Origin: Taibaiella sp.
Lineage (GTDB): Bacteria; Bacteroidota; Bacteroidia; Chitinophagales; Chitinophagaceae
DNA length: 11,745 nt
Direction of reading: 5' to 3'
NCBI GenBank assembly: GCA_019454705.1
Contig: JACFNS010000037.1
Coordinates: 1 to 11,745 of the forward strand
The position numbers and the translations under genes are program-made. Below the pieces are notes generated by a model. The model made no database searches, was not told the DNA's origin, and saw only the letters and a list, made by a program, of their open reading frames with translations. This document shows positions 1 to 7,450 of this stretch, piece by piece (the first letter of the stretch is position 1; every line of letters begins with the position of its first letter).

Positions 1-58
1 GTTTGTGTTAATGCAATTCAGTTAGGTATCTTGTGTTTATTCACTACGTCTTCCCCAT

Positions 59-83
59 GTGGTCGGTTTTGTCACCGGACCAC
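59..83. terminator. Hairpin downstream of the flavoprotein gene, possible terminator
   Basis: GTGGTC (59-64) pairs with GACCAC (78-83), and the adjacent GGT (65-67) with ACC (74-76). There is one bulged G at 77 and a six-base loop. It lies 38 bases beyond the minus-strand flavoprotein stop, where a terminator would be expected. No T-tract follows on either strand, so intrinsic termination is uncertain. I see no gene in bases 1-120. Confidence 0.3.
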
Positions 84-120
84 CAAGGTAGTTAGTGTCC
101 GCTGTCGCCGGTTATGGAAT

Positions 121-861
121 TTACGATTCAAAAATTATATGGTCGACCTTTGCGCCCAGGCTTAAAAGTATCTCTCTCAGGTCCGTTACAATTTTTTCCG
201 GACCGCAGATGTAAAACTGTTGTTTGAAATCGGCTATATGCTCGATCAGAAAATTACGGTCTATCCGTTTTTCAATAAAACCAATAACATTCTCGCGTGT
301 AAACACAGGAATAAAGTTGTCCTTTAACATAGCATACAAGGTTTCTCCCATTATCACATCCTCACTTGTTTTGTTGGTATATATCAACATATTCCTGGCA
401 ATCCGTTTATACCGCTCCAGGTAGCGGAGGATGGACAAAAACGGGGTTATGCCCGAGCCTGCGGCAATAAACACCCCGTCTCCCCGATAGCGTATCACGC
501 CGAAGATGTCATGGAGTATCAGTTCATCACCTTTATTTATGCTTTCTATCTTTTTTGTGACCCCATTGCGCTCACGGTATATTTTTATCATGAACTCCAG
601 GTAGTCTTCGTCAGGCAGGTTGGTAAATGTAAACGGCCGCAATTTCTTCTCCCAGCCGGGTTGGTTGATAGAAATATTGACTGACTGGCCGGGTATAAAA
701 GTATAACCCGGTGGTTTTTCCAGCACAAAGCGCTTTACATCATGGGTTACGTAATTTGTTTCAAGCACCCGCAGGCTTACATGGGGGTACAGTTGGGGGC
801 TGCCTGCCGCCCCCGGTATTTGTGTTGAATCGGCTTGCTCAACGGGTTTGTTATCATTCAT
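121..861 (-). CDS. Flavodoxin/ferredoxin-NADP reductase-like FAD-binding oxidoreductase
   Basis: This 246-residue protein has the two-domain layout of the ferredoxin-NADP+ reductase superfamily, which moves electrons between NAD(P)H and a flavodoxin, ferredoxin or other acceptor through FAD. An FAD-binding barrel comes first, with RPFTFTN at residues 75-81 matching the RxY[TS] flavin-binding motif in a Phe version. The nucleotide-binding domain follows, with GSGITP at 135-140 and CGP at 219-221. The chain ends in FES, close to the aromatic C-terminus usual in the family. There is no 2Fe-2S domain, so the electron acceptor is a separate protein not encoded here. The first 25 residues are low-complexity and polar and could be an overlong start. 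The gene stands alone with no partner beside it. The superfamily is secure; the exact substrate is unknown. Confidence 0.88.
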   Translation of the reverse strand: MNDNKPVEQADSTQIPGAAGSPQLYPHVSLRVLETNYVTHDVKRFVLEKPPGYTFIPGQSVNISINQPGWEKKLRPFTFTNLPDEDYLEFMIKIYRERNGVTKKIESINKGDELILHDIFGVIRYRGDGVFIAAGSGITPFLSILRYLERYKRIARNMLIYTNKTSEDVIMGETLYAMLKDNFIPVFTRENVIGFIEKRIDRNFLIEHIADFKQQFYICGPEKIVTDLREILLSLGAKVDHIIFES

Positions 862-979
862 ATGTACCTGCTTCCTTTTCCAGATTGGTTTGTACCGCTA
901 AAATACCATTATTGAGGATTAAGGTACATGATTTGCCTCATCAATTTAGCTAATGCTTATCATCGCACGAGGTAAATTT

Positions 980-1006
980 GCTGGTTGTTGCCGGCTTGCA
1001 ACCAGC
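980..1006. repeat. Inverted repeat in intergenic gap
   Basis: Perfect 8-bp arms GCTGGTTG (980-987) and CAACCAGC (999-1006) enclose an 11-base loop that contains the palindrome GCCGGC. It lies in the gap upstream of the minus-strand flavoprotein gene. No T-tract follows, so a terminator is not supported. It could be an operator or an RNA hairpin. Confidence 0.35.
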
Positions 1007-1070
1007 CTATAACAGAATTCAAGTTTCAACTGTACGCCTGCGCCTGGTCGTTTGGCATCTGTTCAGACTC

Positions 1071-1101
1071 TTGTTTTAAACAACAATTTTACGTATATTT
1101 G
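1071..1101 (+). promoter_or_regulatory. Bacteroidota-type promoter-like site
   Basis: The -7 box TATATTTG (1094-1101) fits the TAnnTTTG consensus, with TTG at 1071-1073 placed 20 bases upstream as a -33 element. Both boxes and the spacing match the phylum's sigma factor. It would start transcription near 1108, ahead of a weak small ORF and about 325 bases before the lipoprotein gene. Confidence 0.5.
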
Positions 1102-1165
1102 TATTAAACGATAAAGACATCCCTCCCTGTTTGACGTGAAGCTCTTTGACATACCACCCTTTCAC

Positions 1166-1303
1166 ATGCGAAAAACTGTAAACTCTTTTCAGGACGAGTC
1201 AAAGAAATATATTCTGAAAATCCGGGAACATTTTGGAAACATATTTCAGAAAGTCATAACAACTACAACCTTATGCATAGAAAAGTTTTTTATAACAGTA
1301 TAA
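1166..1303 (+). CDS. Doubtful small ORF (45 aa)
   Basis: An ATG at 1166, or an in-frame GTG at 1136 giving 55 residues, opens a frame that ends at TAA 1301-1303. The 45-residue product is basic and Lys/Phe/Thr-rich, with no signal peptide or membrane segment. It resembles no family I know. Its only support is position: a good promoter-like site ends at 1101. The remaining gap (862-1433) holds the hairpin at 980-1006, this ORF, the 21-bp repeats at 1302-1364 and the lipoprotein promoter. An ORF this short can arise by chance. Confidence 0.2.
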   Translation: MRKTVNSFQDESKKYILKIREHFGNIFQKVITTTTLCIEKFFITV

Positions 1304-1364
1304 TTTGTGCTAAAACAGGAACAATTTGTTCCCAAAACAACCGGATTTGTTCCACCAAGTAGTA
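1302..1364 (+). repeat. Three 21-bp-phased direct repeats, putative regulator sites
   Basis: ATTTGTTCC occurs at 1324-1332 and 1345-1353, and the variant ATTTGTGCT (7/9 identical) at 1303-1311. The starts are exactly 21 bp apart, two turns of B-DNA. The middle copy is also the right half of the dyad GGAACAA-T-TTGTTCC (1318-1332). The array lies 57 bp upstream of the lipoprotein -7 box. Phased nonamers with 12-bp spacers are the layout expected for a regulator binding the same DNA face, but which regulator is not evident. Confidence 0.45.
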
Positions 1365-1409
1365 CCCTGCTGCCGATGATTCCCAACCGCTTACACCACC
1401 AAATTCACT

Positions 1410-1417
1410 TACATTTG
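1410..1417 (+). promoter_or_regulatory. Promoter -7 box of the small lipoprotein gene
   Basis: TACATTTG matches TAnnTTTG and lies 16 bases before the ATG at 1434. That predicts a start near 1424 and a leader of about ten bases. No clear TTG is present at the -33 position, which suits a promoter that needs an activator. The phased repeats upstream are a candidate activator site. Confidence 0.5.
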
Positions 1418-1433
1418 CACACCAACACACAAG

Positions 1434-1775
1434 ATGCATTATAAAATATTTATTTTCCTGGTAAGTATCGCAGCTATTTACGGATGTAATAACTGCGGAA
1501 GTAGTATGCAGGAGCTGAGAACCCATTCAATGTCTTGCGTGGTCGACACCATAAATAATGACCCTGAAGATAGTCACTACCCTACCGTACTCCTGGCATG
1601 CAACGGCCATTACAGCAAACTATACCTCACCAAATTCGAGTTCCCTGACTTGTACAACTTCAGCACAGTGGGCGACAAACTGGTTAAAGATAGCCTGAGC
1701 CTGGAGTTCAGGTTAATCAAAAAAGATACCGTCATCACATTCCATCCTATCTGTGATGGTAAAGAAATAAACTAG
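1434..1775 (+). CDS. Small putative lipoprotein of unknown function
   Basis: The 113-residue product starts with a short basic stretch and a hydrophobic segment that ends at Cys18 in the sequence AIYGC. This resembles a lipobox, although Ile rather than Leu precedes by three, so lipidation at Cys18 is likely but not certain. The mature part is polar, with Cys21, Cys35, Cys56 and Cys108 that could form disulphides in the periplasm. I recognise no domain. The ATG is supported by the -7 box 16 bases upstream and by the signal sequence beginning at once. It appears monocistronic. The sequence is more AT-rich than the metabolic genes to the right, which suggests a lineage-specific gene. Confidence 0.65.
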   Translation: MHYKIFIFLVSIAAIYGCNNCGSSMQELRTHSMSCVVDTINNDPEDSHYPTVLLACNGHYSKLYLTKFEFPDLYNFSTVGDKLVKDSLSLEFRLIKKDTVITFHPICDGKEIN

Positions 1776-1792
1776 CCGGTATGATGGATTAA

Positions 1793-1999
1793 ATCCACCG
1801 CTTGTGTCTGTTCACACTAGTTGATAACAACAATTTTACGTCAACAAATCCGTTACCGAACTCAAATTTCTTTGAAATCACTACCAAATCGGCTAAACTT
1901 CACGGGGCTACCATGTATCTGCAACAAAACACAACATTTGATGCCGGTATTTACTCGGTACCCATAACTATTGAGGGAGCGAACCCTCACAAGCATTAA
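1793..1999 (+). pseudogene. Possible remnant or unrecognised short ORF
   Basis: An open frame runs from 1793 to TAA at 1997-1999. It has no ATG until codon 41; the only early start is TTG at 1802 (65 residues). No promoter box or signal sequence precedes it. The C-terminal part, around residues 38-65, has alternating polar and hydrophobic residues like a beta-rich extracellular domain end, so it may be a decayed gene tail. It could also be chance. Apart from this, the gap 1776-2106 holds a short palindrome at 1785-1797 and a weak hairpin at 2066-2079. Confidence 0.22.
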
Positions 2000-2065
2000 G
2001 AAGGTCGTTAATATGTCAGCTAAATGGTAACAAATCATAAACCAATACAACAAAACGCAACAACA

Positions 2066-2079
2066 TGCCTTAATAGGCA
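2066..2079 (-). terminator. Weak hairpin downstream of the methyltransferase
   Basis: TGCCT (2066-2070) and AGGCA (2075-2079) form a 5-bp stem with a TAAT loop, 28 bases beyond the methyltransferase stop. On the minus strand it is followed by a T/G-rich stretch. The stem is short, so this is a weak terminator candidate. Confidence 0.25.
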
Positions 2080-2106
2080 AAATGTAACAGAAGAACTTAT
2101 CGATTA

Positions 2107-2907
2107 CTATCTCTTTAACGCCTCCAATGCATACATCATAGGTAGTTTGCCCTCCATGCCTTTGATTTGCGACAGGCCGGGAGCTGTTTCTATGGTATTG
2201 CTGAAACAGTTGTGAACGGAATAGTCATATTCCTTAAAAATATTTATTTGCATACCGCCATCAATGAGTGACTGCAACACATCGGAGAGGGCATGGTTCC
2301 AGCCGATTTCTTTCATTTGTATATCAGCATTACGGTCGGCATAGGTGCCTTGCAGGGTTTCTATTATCGGTCCGCGGTTGAAATAACTGAATTGTACACG
2401 GGTGAAGTCGTTGTCGAACATCCACACCGCAGGGTGAAACTCGACGAATACCAGCCTGCCGCCCGGTTTCAGCATACGGGCTACAACATCAGCCCAACGC
2501 TGCATATCGGGTAGCCAACCTATTACCCCGTATGTAGTAAATACGATGTCGAATTGTTCATTAAGCTTTTCCGGAACGCTGTAAGTATCAGCTTCTGTAA
2601 ACCGGGCATCGAGGCCGAGTTGTTCATTCAGTTGTGATGCGTAGTTGATAGCTGCATCAGATATATCAGTGCCTGTAACCTTTGCGCCCATGCGCGCCAT
2701 CGAAAGGCTGTCTTGCCCGAAATGGCATTGCAGGTGCAGGATGGATTTGCCCTGTACATCACCCAGCAGTTCAAGTTCGGGTTGTTTCAAAGATGTAGCA
2801 CCCGCCAGCCACCCCTCCATATCATAAAATGCGGATGCTGTGTGGTGAGTGGTTTTCTCGTTCCACAATGCGCGGTTGGTGTCAAAGTATTGTTGTTCGT
2901 TGTGCAT
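2107..2907 (-). CDS. Class I SAM-dependent methyltransferase
   Basis: The 266-residue protein carries a Rossmann-type methyltransferase core. Motif I is at residues 56-69 in the LHLQCHFGQD variant that replaces the usual glycine-rich loop in one branch of the family. The acidic residue that holds the SAM ribose is probably Asp81 in VTGTDIS. Motif IV-like FDIVFTTYG begins at 119, and the post-motif LKPGGRLVFVEFHP is at 146-159. It transfers a methyl group from S-adenosylmethionine to an unidentified acceptor, most likely in the cytosol. The region after residue 160 is family-specific and probably forms the substrate lid. It is transcribed alone, divergently from the gene at 3052, with a -7 box at 2987-2994. 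The fold is secure; the substrate cannot be read from sequence or context. Confidence 0.9.
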   Translation of the reverse strand: MHNEQQYFDTNRALWNEKTTHHTASAFYDMEGWLAGATSLKQPELELLGDVQGKSILHLQCHFGQDSLSMARMGAKVTGTDISDAAINYASQLNEQLGLDARFTEADTYSVPEKLNEQFDIVFTTYGVIGWLPDMQRWADVVARMLKPGGRLVFVEFHPAVWMFDNDFTRVQFSYFNRGPIIETLQGTYADRNADIQMKEIGWNHALSDVLQSLIDGGMQINIFKEYDYSVHNCFSNTIETAPGLSQIKGMEGKLPMMYALEALKR

Positions 2908-2929
2908 TTACAGTTCTGTTTTGTACCAC

Positions 2930-2958
2930 GTAGGGGAATCGAACCCGTCACAGGTCAT
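2930..2958 (-). pseudogene. tRNA 3'-end fragment (T-arm plus acceptor strand)
   Basis: Read on the minus strand, GACGGGTTCGATTCCCCT looks like a tRNA T-arm: GGG and CCC around TTCGATT, with one C-C mismatch in the five-pair stem. ACGTGGTA follows as a would-be acceptor 3' strand and discriminator base. No matching 5' acceptor strand, D-arm or anticodon arm lies in the preceding 80 bases, so this is not a functional tRNA. It may be a decay product or an old integration scar. It lies in the predicted leader of the methyltransferase mRNA. Confidence 0.4.
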
Positions 2959-2986
2959 TTCATCATTAGTTTGAATATGTGAATTA

Positions 2987-2994
2987 CAAAGGTA
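2987..2994 (-). promoter_or_regulatory. Promoter -7 box for the methyltransferase (or a lost tRNA)
   Basis: TACCTTTG on the minus strand matches TAnnTTTG. It lies 79 bases before the methyltransferase ATG, and the transcript would include the tRNA-like fragment. No TTG is seen at -33. It may originally have driven the tRNA of which only the 3' end remains. Confidence 0.4.
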
Positions 2995-3051
2995 AAATAC
3001 TGAATAAGACCTTTAAACTCTTTATTTTGCAGTCCCCAAAAGATATAATAA

Positions 3052-3606
3052 ATGGATAGTTTTTTGAATGCATTCCTGGAAATACTGAAATACACACTGC
3101 CGGCGCTGATTATGCTGATAGTCACTTATATGATTGTAAGCAAGTTCCTAACAGAGCAAACTACCCGCAAGCAGTTGGCGCTGTTTCATGAAACGCAGAA
3201 TATAACCATACCCCTGCGCCTGCAGGCTTATGAGCGGCTGGCACTGTATATGGAGCGCATCAGCCCCCGAAACCTGCTGAACCGCGTGTACCAGAAGGAT
3301 ATGAACGTGGCTGTATACGAGGCAATGCTGGTACAGACCATCAAGGCGGAATTTGACCACAACCTGGCGCAGCAGATATATGTATCGCGCGGGGTATGGG
3401 AAACAGTAAGGGGCGTAAAGGAGCAGGAAATCAACATTATCAATACTATGGCGCGCAGGCTGAACCCCGAAGCACCTGCCAAAGAGCTGCACAAAATATT
3501 GATGGAGTATATACTGACGGACGAAGGCGCACAGCCTACCGAGGTGGCCTTACAGGTGATTACCGACGAATCGAGAAGGGTATTAACACACGGTCCGCAG
3601 GCCTAA
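3052..3606 (+). CDS. Conserved membrane-anchored protein, DUF7935-like
   Basis: This 184-residue protein has one N-terminal membrane segment at about residues 12-31, followed by a mostly helical, charged cytoplasmic domain. The domain opens with [19 protein letters not shown] around 58-76. The overall pattern matches a conserved Bacteroidota family that I recall as DUF7935; that name is from memory. No catalytic motif is visible and the function is unknown. The stop lies 19 bases before the mutase start on the same strand, so the two genes are very likely co-transcribed. The ATG is supported by the membrane segment starting directly after it. A TATTTTG box near 3023 is a weak promoter candidate. 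Confidence 0.82.
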   Translation: MDSFLNAFLEILKYTLPALIMLIVTYMIVSKFLTEQTTRKQLALFHETQNITIPLRLQAYERLALYMERISPRNLLNRVYQKDMNVAVYEAMLVQTIKAEFDHNLAQQIYVSRGVWETVRGVKEQEINIINTMARRLNPEAPAKELHKILMEYILTDEGAQPTEVALQVITDESRRVLTHGPQA

Positions 3607-3625
3607 AAAAATAAACACGAACAAA

Positions 3626-5179
3626 GTGAGCGAGCAACAATTCAAGACCGACTCCGGTATAGAAATAAAGGAAGTGTATACTGAACCCGTGCAAATGAAC
3701 GAACAGCCGGGCGAATATCCTTATACACGTGGTGTACACGCATCCATGTACCGCAATAAGCTGTGGACCATGCGCCAGTATGCGGGTTTCAGCACGGCGG
3801 AAGAATCGAACAAACGCTACCACTACCTGCTGAACCAGGGTGTGATGGGCCTGTCCGTAGCATTTGACCTGCCCACACAGATAGGCTACGACAGCGACAG
3901 CGAAATGGCTGAAGGTGAAGTAGGCAAAGTAGGCGTAGCTATCGACTCGCTGGAGGATATGGAGATACTCTTTAAAGGTATTAAGCTGGAAGACATCTCC
4001 ACCTCTATGACCATCAACGCCACTGGTTTTATACTATTGTCGTTGTACATAGCATTGGCGAAGAAGCAGGGCGCAGATATAAAGAAAATATCCGGCACTA
4101 TACAGAATGATATACTGAAGGAATACGCGGCGCGTGGTACCTACATTTACCCTCCTGCACCGTCTATGCGTATCATAACAGACATATTTGAATATTGCAG
4201 CAAAGAAGTACCTAAGTGGAACACCATATCCATATCGGGCTATCATATACGCGAGGCGGGTTCTACAGCCGTGCAGGAACTGGCCTTTACCTTAGCCAAT
4301 GGTAAAGCCTACCTGAAAGCCGCACAAGAAAAGGGATTAGATATTAATGTGTTTGCCAAGCGGCTGTCTTTCTTCTTCAATGCCCACAACAACCTGTTTG
4401 AAGAAGTAGCCAAGTTTCGCGCAGCGCGACGCATGTGGGCTAAGATTACCAAAGAACTGGGCGCTACTGACCCCAAGGCGCAGATGCTGCGTTTCCATAC
4501 ACAGACAGGAGGCAGTACGCTAACTGCACAGCAACCGATGAACAATATAGTCCGTGTATCATTGCAGGCATTGAGCGCTGTACTGGGCGGTACACAATCG
4601 CTACATACCAATGGTTATGACGAGGCATTATCCTTACCTACCGAAACAGCAGCAGGTATAGCCCTGCGTACCCAGCAGATAATAGGCTATGAGAGTGGCG
4701 TAACGGATACGGTGGACCCATTGGCAGGTTCATTCTTCGTAGAGCAACTGACCAATGAAGTGGAAGCCGAGGCCTGGAAACTCATCAGCAAGATAGATGC
4801 CATGGGTGGTGCTGTAAAAGCCATTGAGCAAGGTTTTATGCAGGAAGAAATTGCACGTTCATCGTACCAATACAGCAAAGACATAGAAAGTGGCAAGAAA
4901 GTGATAGTGGGTGTCAATAAGTTTGTAACGGAAGAAACCAACGATACACCACTGCTGAAAATAGATGATTCGATACGCCAGCTACAATCAGAAAAACTGA
5001 AAGCCCTGCGTGCCAAAAGGGATAATACCAAAGTGGAACAATGCCTGAAAGCGATTAAAGATGCTGCGGGCACGACACAAAACCTGATGCCGCTGGTAAT
5101 AGAAGCAGTAGAAAACCTGTGTACACTGGGCGAAATATCAGACACATTGCGCGCCGTATGGGGCGAATATAAGGGTTAA
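3626..5179 (+). CDS. Methylmalonyl-CoA mutase catalytic chain without B12-binding domain
   Basis: The 517-residue product aligns end to end with the TIM-barrel catalytic part of methylmalonyl-CoA mutase, which interconverts (R)-methylmalonyl-CoA and succinyl-CoA through an adenosylcobalamin radical. Substrate-contacting residues of the Propionibacterium enzyme are kept: Tyr89 corresponds to Tyr52 in RQYAGFS, Arg207 to Arg182 in PSMRI, and His244 to His207 in SGYH. The Tyr/Arg pair argues for methylmalonyl-CoA rather than isobutyryl-CoA, whose mutases carry Phe and Gln there. The chain ends at [16 protein letters not shown], just where the cobalamin domain would begin, and no DxHxxG motif is present. 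A separate small B12-binding subunit must exist elsewhere. The start is GTG at 3626, 19 bases after the upstream gene. The stop shares TTAA with the convergent gene at 5176. Confidence 0.93.
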   Translation: MSEQQFKTDSGIEIKEVYTEPVQMNEQPGEYPYTRGVHASMYRNKLWTMRQYAGFSTAEESNKRYHYLLNQGVMGLSVAFDLPTQIGYDSDSEMAEGEVGKVGVAIDSLEDMEILFKGIKLEDISTSMTINATGFILLSLYIALAKKQGADIKKISGTIQNDILKEYAARGTYIYPPAPSMRIITDIFEYCSKEVPKWNTISISGYHIREAGSTAVQELAFTLANGKAYLKAAQEKGLDINVFAKRLSFFFNAHNNLFEEVAKFRAARRMWAKITKELGATDPKAQMLRFHTQTGGSTLTAQQPMNNIVRVSLQALSAVLGGTQSLHTNGYDEALSLPTETAAGIALRTQQIIGYESGVTDTVDPLAGSFFVEQLTNEVEAEAWKLISKIDAMGGAVKAIEQGFMQEEIARSSYQYSKDIESGKKVIVGVNKFVTEETNDTPLLKIDDSIRQLQSEKLKALRAKRDNTKVEQCLKAIKDAAGTTQNLMPLVIEAVENLCTLGEISDTLRAVWGEYKG

Positions 5180-6261
5180 GGGATATCCAACCTTTTGCGC
5201 CTGCGCAGGCTGTCAGTACATTCCCATGCCCATGCTGTGGCCACGGCTTCGTTGTAGCTGCCTATACCCTCCTCCTGCTCCAGCATTTTCAGGTACACAT
5301 CGTACATGCTGGTGGTGTAGGTATTGAACTCATTCCTGTACTGTTCACGTATCTGCCTGAGCGTATCGATATGTTGGAGAGTCAGCTCATTCAGTTGTGC
5401 TTTTATTACATTGGCCATTACAGAATCCTTCCTGCGCAGGCGGTAATGGTTGTACAGCCACATATTGAGATAGGCGGAGTATTGAAATGCCGGGTCGCCG
5501 GACTGTATGCTGATGGTGTATGCCAGAAAGTTGGCATCGTCCTCGGCTGCAATGCCCGCCTGGTGCGCCATTTCGTGCAATACTACAAAGGGCAGCATGA
5601 ATGCCGGCAGAAACCTGTTGACCTGTGCCTCGCCCGTCAGGGGATTGTAATAACCCTGTATGCCGAAGTACTGCATGAAAAATCCGTACAAAGACGGTTT
5701 GATATTCAAACCATGCAGGCGGGCTTTGCAGTCGGTATGTTCTTTATAAAACTGCATGCCTTTTTTGCGCACTTCCTTAAAATGCATCGGCTGATAATGA
5801 AGCGCCTGCTCGTTGAGCTTCGCAAGCAGGTAGCGTTCGTACCTGATTTCGGTAGAGTCGTCAACATATTTGTCTTTGTCCATACCCCAGTAGGTGGTGA
5901 GCGATGGTTTGTAATAATTGCCCCCCCAGCCCAGCAGGAAAACAAGGTACACGGTACTCAACACTATAGCCGTATTGAAAAACGAATGCGCCAATTTTAC
6001 ATTGTTCCGGCGGAAAGTGATGAGAAAGTATATCCAACGGATGGGCAATGCCACCAGGGCCAGCCCCATGATAAAGTATAATATATCACCAAAACTTAAC
6101 TGCGACCAGCCGAAGAGCAGGTTGCGGAAGGACTGGAAAGGGACGAAGATGTAGTCGGCGTAAACGATAGTCCAGGCTGGCTTGTAGGGCACTACAGCCT
6201 GTGCAATAGTAACCAGCACCAGTATCACCAGCAACCATATTAGCTTTTTCTTATACCGCAT
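5176..6261 (-). CDS. DUF3810 membrane protein with HExxH zinc-peptidase motif
   Basis: This 361-residue protein has three predicted membrane helices (about residues 7-24, 57-80 and 96-113), then a long soluble domain. That domain carries HEMAH at 229-233 with acidic residues at 240-242 (EDD), a layout like the gluzincin zinc metallopeptidases in which a downstream Glu is the third ligand. The layout fits the DUF3810 family as I know it. Topology suggests the catalytic domain faces the periplasm, but this is inferred. Substrate is unknown; a role in envelope protein turnover is speculation. The ATG follows a -7 box at 6294-6301. Its stop codon overlaps that of the convergent mutase gene by four bases, leaving no room for a dedicated terminator between them. 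Confidence 0.88.
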   Translation of the reverse strand: MRYKKKLIWLLVILVLVTIAQAVVPYKPAWTIVYADYIFVPFQSFRNLLFGWSQLSFGDILYFIMGLALVALPIRWIYFLITFRRNNVKLAHSFFNTAIVLSTVYLVFLLGWGGNYYKPSLTTYWGMDKDKYVDDSTEIRYERYLLAKLNEQALHYQPMHFKEVRKKGMQFYKEHTDCKARLHGLNIKPSLYGFFMQYFGIQGYYNPLTGEAQVNRFLPAFMLPFVVLHEMAHQAGIAAEDDANFLAYTISIQSGDPAFQYSAYLNMWLYNHYRLRRKDSVMANVIKAQLNELTLQHIDTLRQIREQYRNEFNTYTTSMYDVYLKMLEQEEGIGSYNEAVATAWAWECTDSLRRRKRLDIP

Positions 6262-6293
6262 AAACCATTAACAATAAGCTATTTAACCCCCTA

Positions 6294-6301
6294 CAAAGTT
6301 A
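6294..6301 (-). promoter_or_regulatory. Promoter -7 box of the DUF3810 gene
   Basis: TAACTTTG on the minus strand matches TAnnTTTG and lies 32 bases before the ATG at 6261. No good -33 TTG is visible. It sits back-to-back with the opposite -7 box at 6309-6316, so the two promoters occupy the same short stretch. Confidence 0.5.
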
Positions 6302-6308
6302 TATCAAG

Positions 6309-6316
6309 TATATTTG
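6309..6316 (+). promoter_or_regulatory. Promoter -7 box of the membrane fusion protein gene
   Basis: TATATTTG matches TAnnTTTG and predicts a start near 6323, about 30 bases before the ATG at 6355. No TTG is seen at -33. Confidence 0.5.
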
Positions 6317-6354
6317 CCTGACTTTATCCTAAGTTATTGATTAAAGAGATATAA

Positions 6355-7404
6355 ATGACGAGGCCCAAAAATATTTTCCTGTTAGCGATTGTGTGGATGA
6401 GCAGCGCCCTGGTACTGGCAGGATGCAGCAATAAAAAAGAAGCCCCGAAAGGGGGAGGCAAACCCAACACATTGTCCGCCAAAGGCTATGTGGTGACTGC
6501 AGGTTCGTTTTCTGAAATGTACGCTGCCAGCGGCTCGCTGCTGCCCAACGAGGAAATAGACATACTGCCCGAAATAGCGGGAAGGGTAACGGGCATACAC
6601 TTTAAAGAAGGCTCTTATGTGCAGAAAGGCCAACTGCTGGTGCAGCTATACGACCAGGAGATAAGGGCGCTGCTGCAAAAGCTGAAAGCGCAAAAACAAC
6701 TGCAACAAAATACAGAAACAAGGCAAAAGGCATTGGTGGACATAGGCGGCATCAGCAAGCAGGAATATGAAACCACACAGACACAAATACAATCGATAGA
6801 CGCGGATATAGCGCTGGCTGAAGCACAACTGAGGGCGACCAAAATCATTGCGCCTTTTTCAGGTACGATAGGCATACGCAACATCAGCGAGGGCGCGGTG
6901 GTTACACCATCTACCACCATCACTACCCTGCAGCAAACCAACCCGCTGAAAATGGATTTTGACATACCGGACAGGTACCGCAATAATGTAGGTGCAGGTA
7001 AGGAAGTGCTGTTCTCAGTAACAGGTGTGAAAGATACACTGACAGGAAAGATAAGTGCCGTAGACCCAGGTGCAGACGTGGTGACACGCACCATAAGGGT
7101 ACGTGCTACCGTAAGCAATGCAGGCGACAAATTAGTTGCCGGTTCTTTTGCGCATGTGATGGTACCGCTGGAAAGTGATGATGATGCGATATTGATACCC
7201 TCACAATCGGTAATACCGACCACCAAAGACAAACTGGTAGCAGTAGTACGAGGCGGTAAAGTAAGCATGACGAAAGTGCAACTGGGCACACGCACTGCTG
7301 ACCAGGTAGAAATATTGGGCGGACTCAACCCCGGCGACACCATACTGACCACAGGCCTGATGCAGGCCAAGGATGGCATGGATGTGGTGGTAACGGGGAT
7401 GTAG
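6355..7404 (+). CDS. RND-type efflux periplasmic adaptor (membrane fusion lipoprotein)
   Basis: The 349-residue product has a lipoprotein signal ending in LVLAGC, so Cys24 is the predicted lipid anchor. The order that follows is typical of the HlyD/AcrA family: first biotinyl-lipoyl half at about 70-100 (IAGRVTGIHFKEGSYVQKG), a short coiled coil at about 100-160, second lipoyl half at 161-190 (APFSGTIGIRNISEGAVV), then beta-barrel and membrane-proximal domains. Such adaptors bridge an inner-membrane RND pump and an outer-membrane TolC-like channel. Neither partner follows: the next genes are an unrelated AT-rich cassette. That makes it an orphan, or the pump is encoded elsewhere. The length is normal and no motif is missing. 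The exported substrate cannot be predicted. Confidence 0.92.
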   Translation: MTRPKNIFLLAIVWMSSALVLAGCSNKKEAPKGGGKPNTLSAKGYVVTAGSFSEMYAASGSLLPNEEIDILPEIAGRVTGIHFKEGSYVQKGQLLVQLYDQEIRALLQKLKAQKQLQQNTETRQKALVDIGGISKQEYETTQTQIQSIDADIALAEAQLRATKIIAPFSGTIGIRNISEGAVVTPSTTITTLQQTNPLKMDFDIPDRYRNNVGAGKEVLFSVTGVKDTLTGKISAVDPGADVVTRTIRVRATVSNAGDKLVAGSFAHVMVPLESDDDAILIPSQSVIPTTKDKLVAVVRGGKVSMTKVQLGTRTADQVEILGGLNPGDTILTTGLMQAKDGMDVVVTGM

Positions 7405-7450
7405 ACAAGCTGTCTTGGGAACTATTAATTGACCGATAAAAAACCTCATT

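Noticed and set aside
481..491. CCCCGATAGCG resembling half of the palindrome at 8500-8517
   Set aside because: Only one partial arm matches, and it lies inside the flavoprotein coding sequence, so it is explained by chance.
928..943. TGAT-N7-ATCA dyad upstream of the flavoprotein, resembling a Crp/Fnr site
   Set aside because: The half-sites and spacing do not fit the TTGAT-N4-ATCAA consensus and a short dyad like this is common in AT-rich DNA.
1785..1797. TGGATT-A-AATCCA palindrome after the lipoprotein gene as a terminator
   Set aside because: The centre is one base, leaving a weak four-pair stem at best, and there is no T-tract.
2024..2215. 63-codon plus-strand frame overlapping the methyltransferase 3' end
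   Set aside because: Two-thirds of it is antisense to the methyltransferase and it has no promoter or recognisable content.
5371..6081. 236-codon plus-strand frame inside the DUF3810 gene
   Set aside because: It is long but antisense to a protein with clear membrane helices and an HExxH motif, has no promoter or recognisable domain, and is best explained by codon bias of the other strand.
6615..7379. 254-codon minus-strand frame inside the membrane fusion protein gene
   Set aside because: The product is Ser/Cys/Val-rich without domain structure, typical of antisense translation of a GC-richer gene.
7403..7415. AGACA-AGC-TGTCT hairpin at the end of the fusion protein gene as a terminator
   Set aside because: The stem is five pairs, overlaps the stop codon and is not followed by a T-tract.
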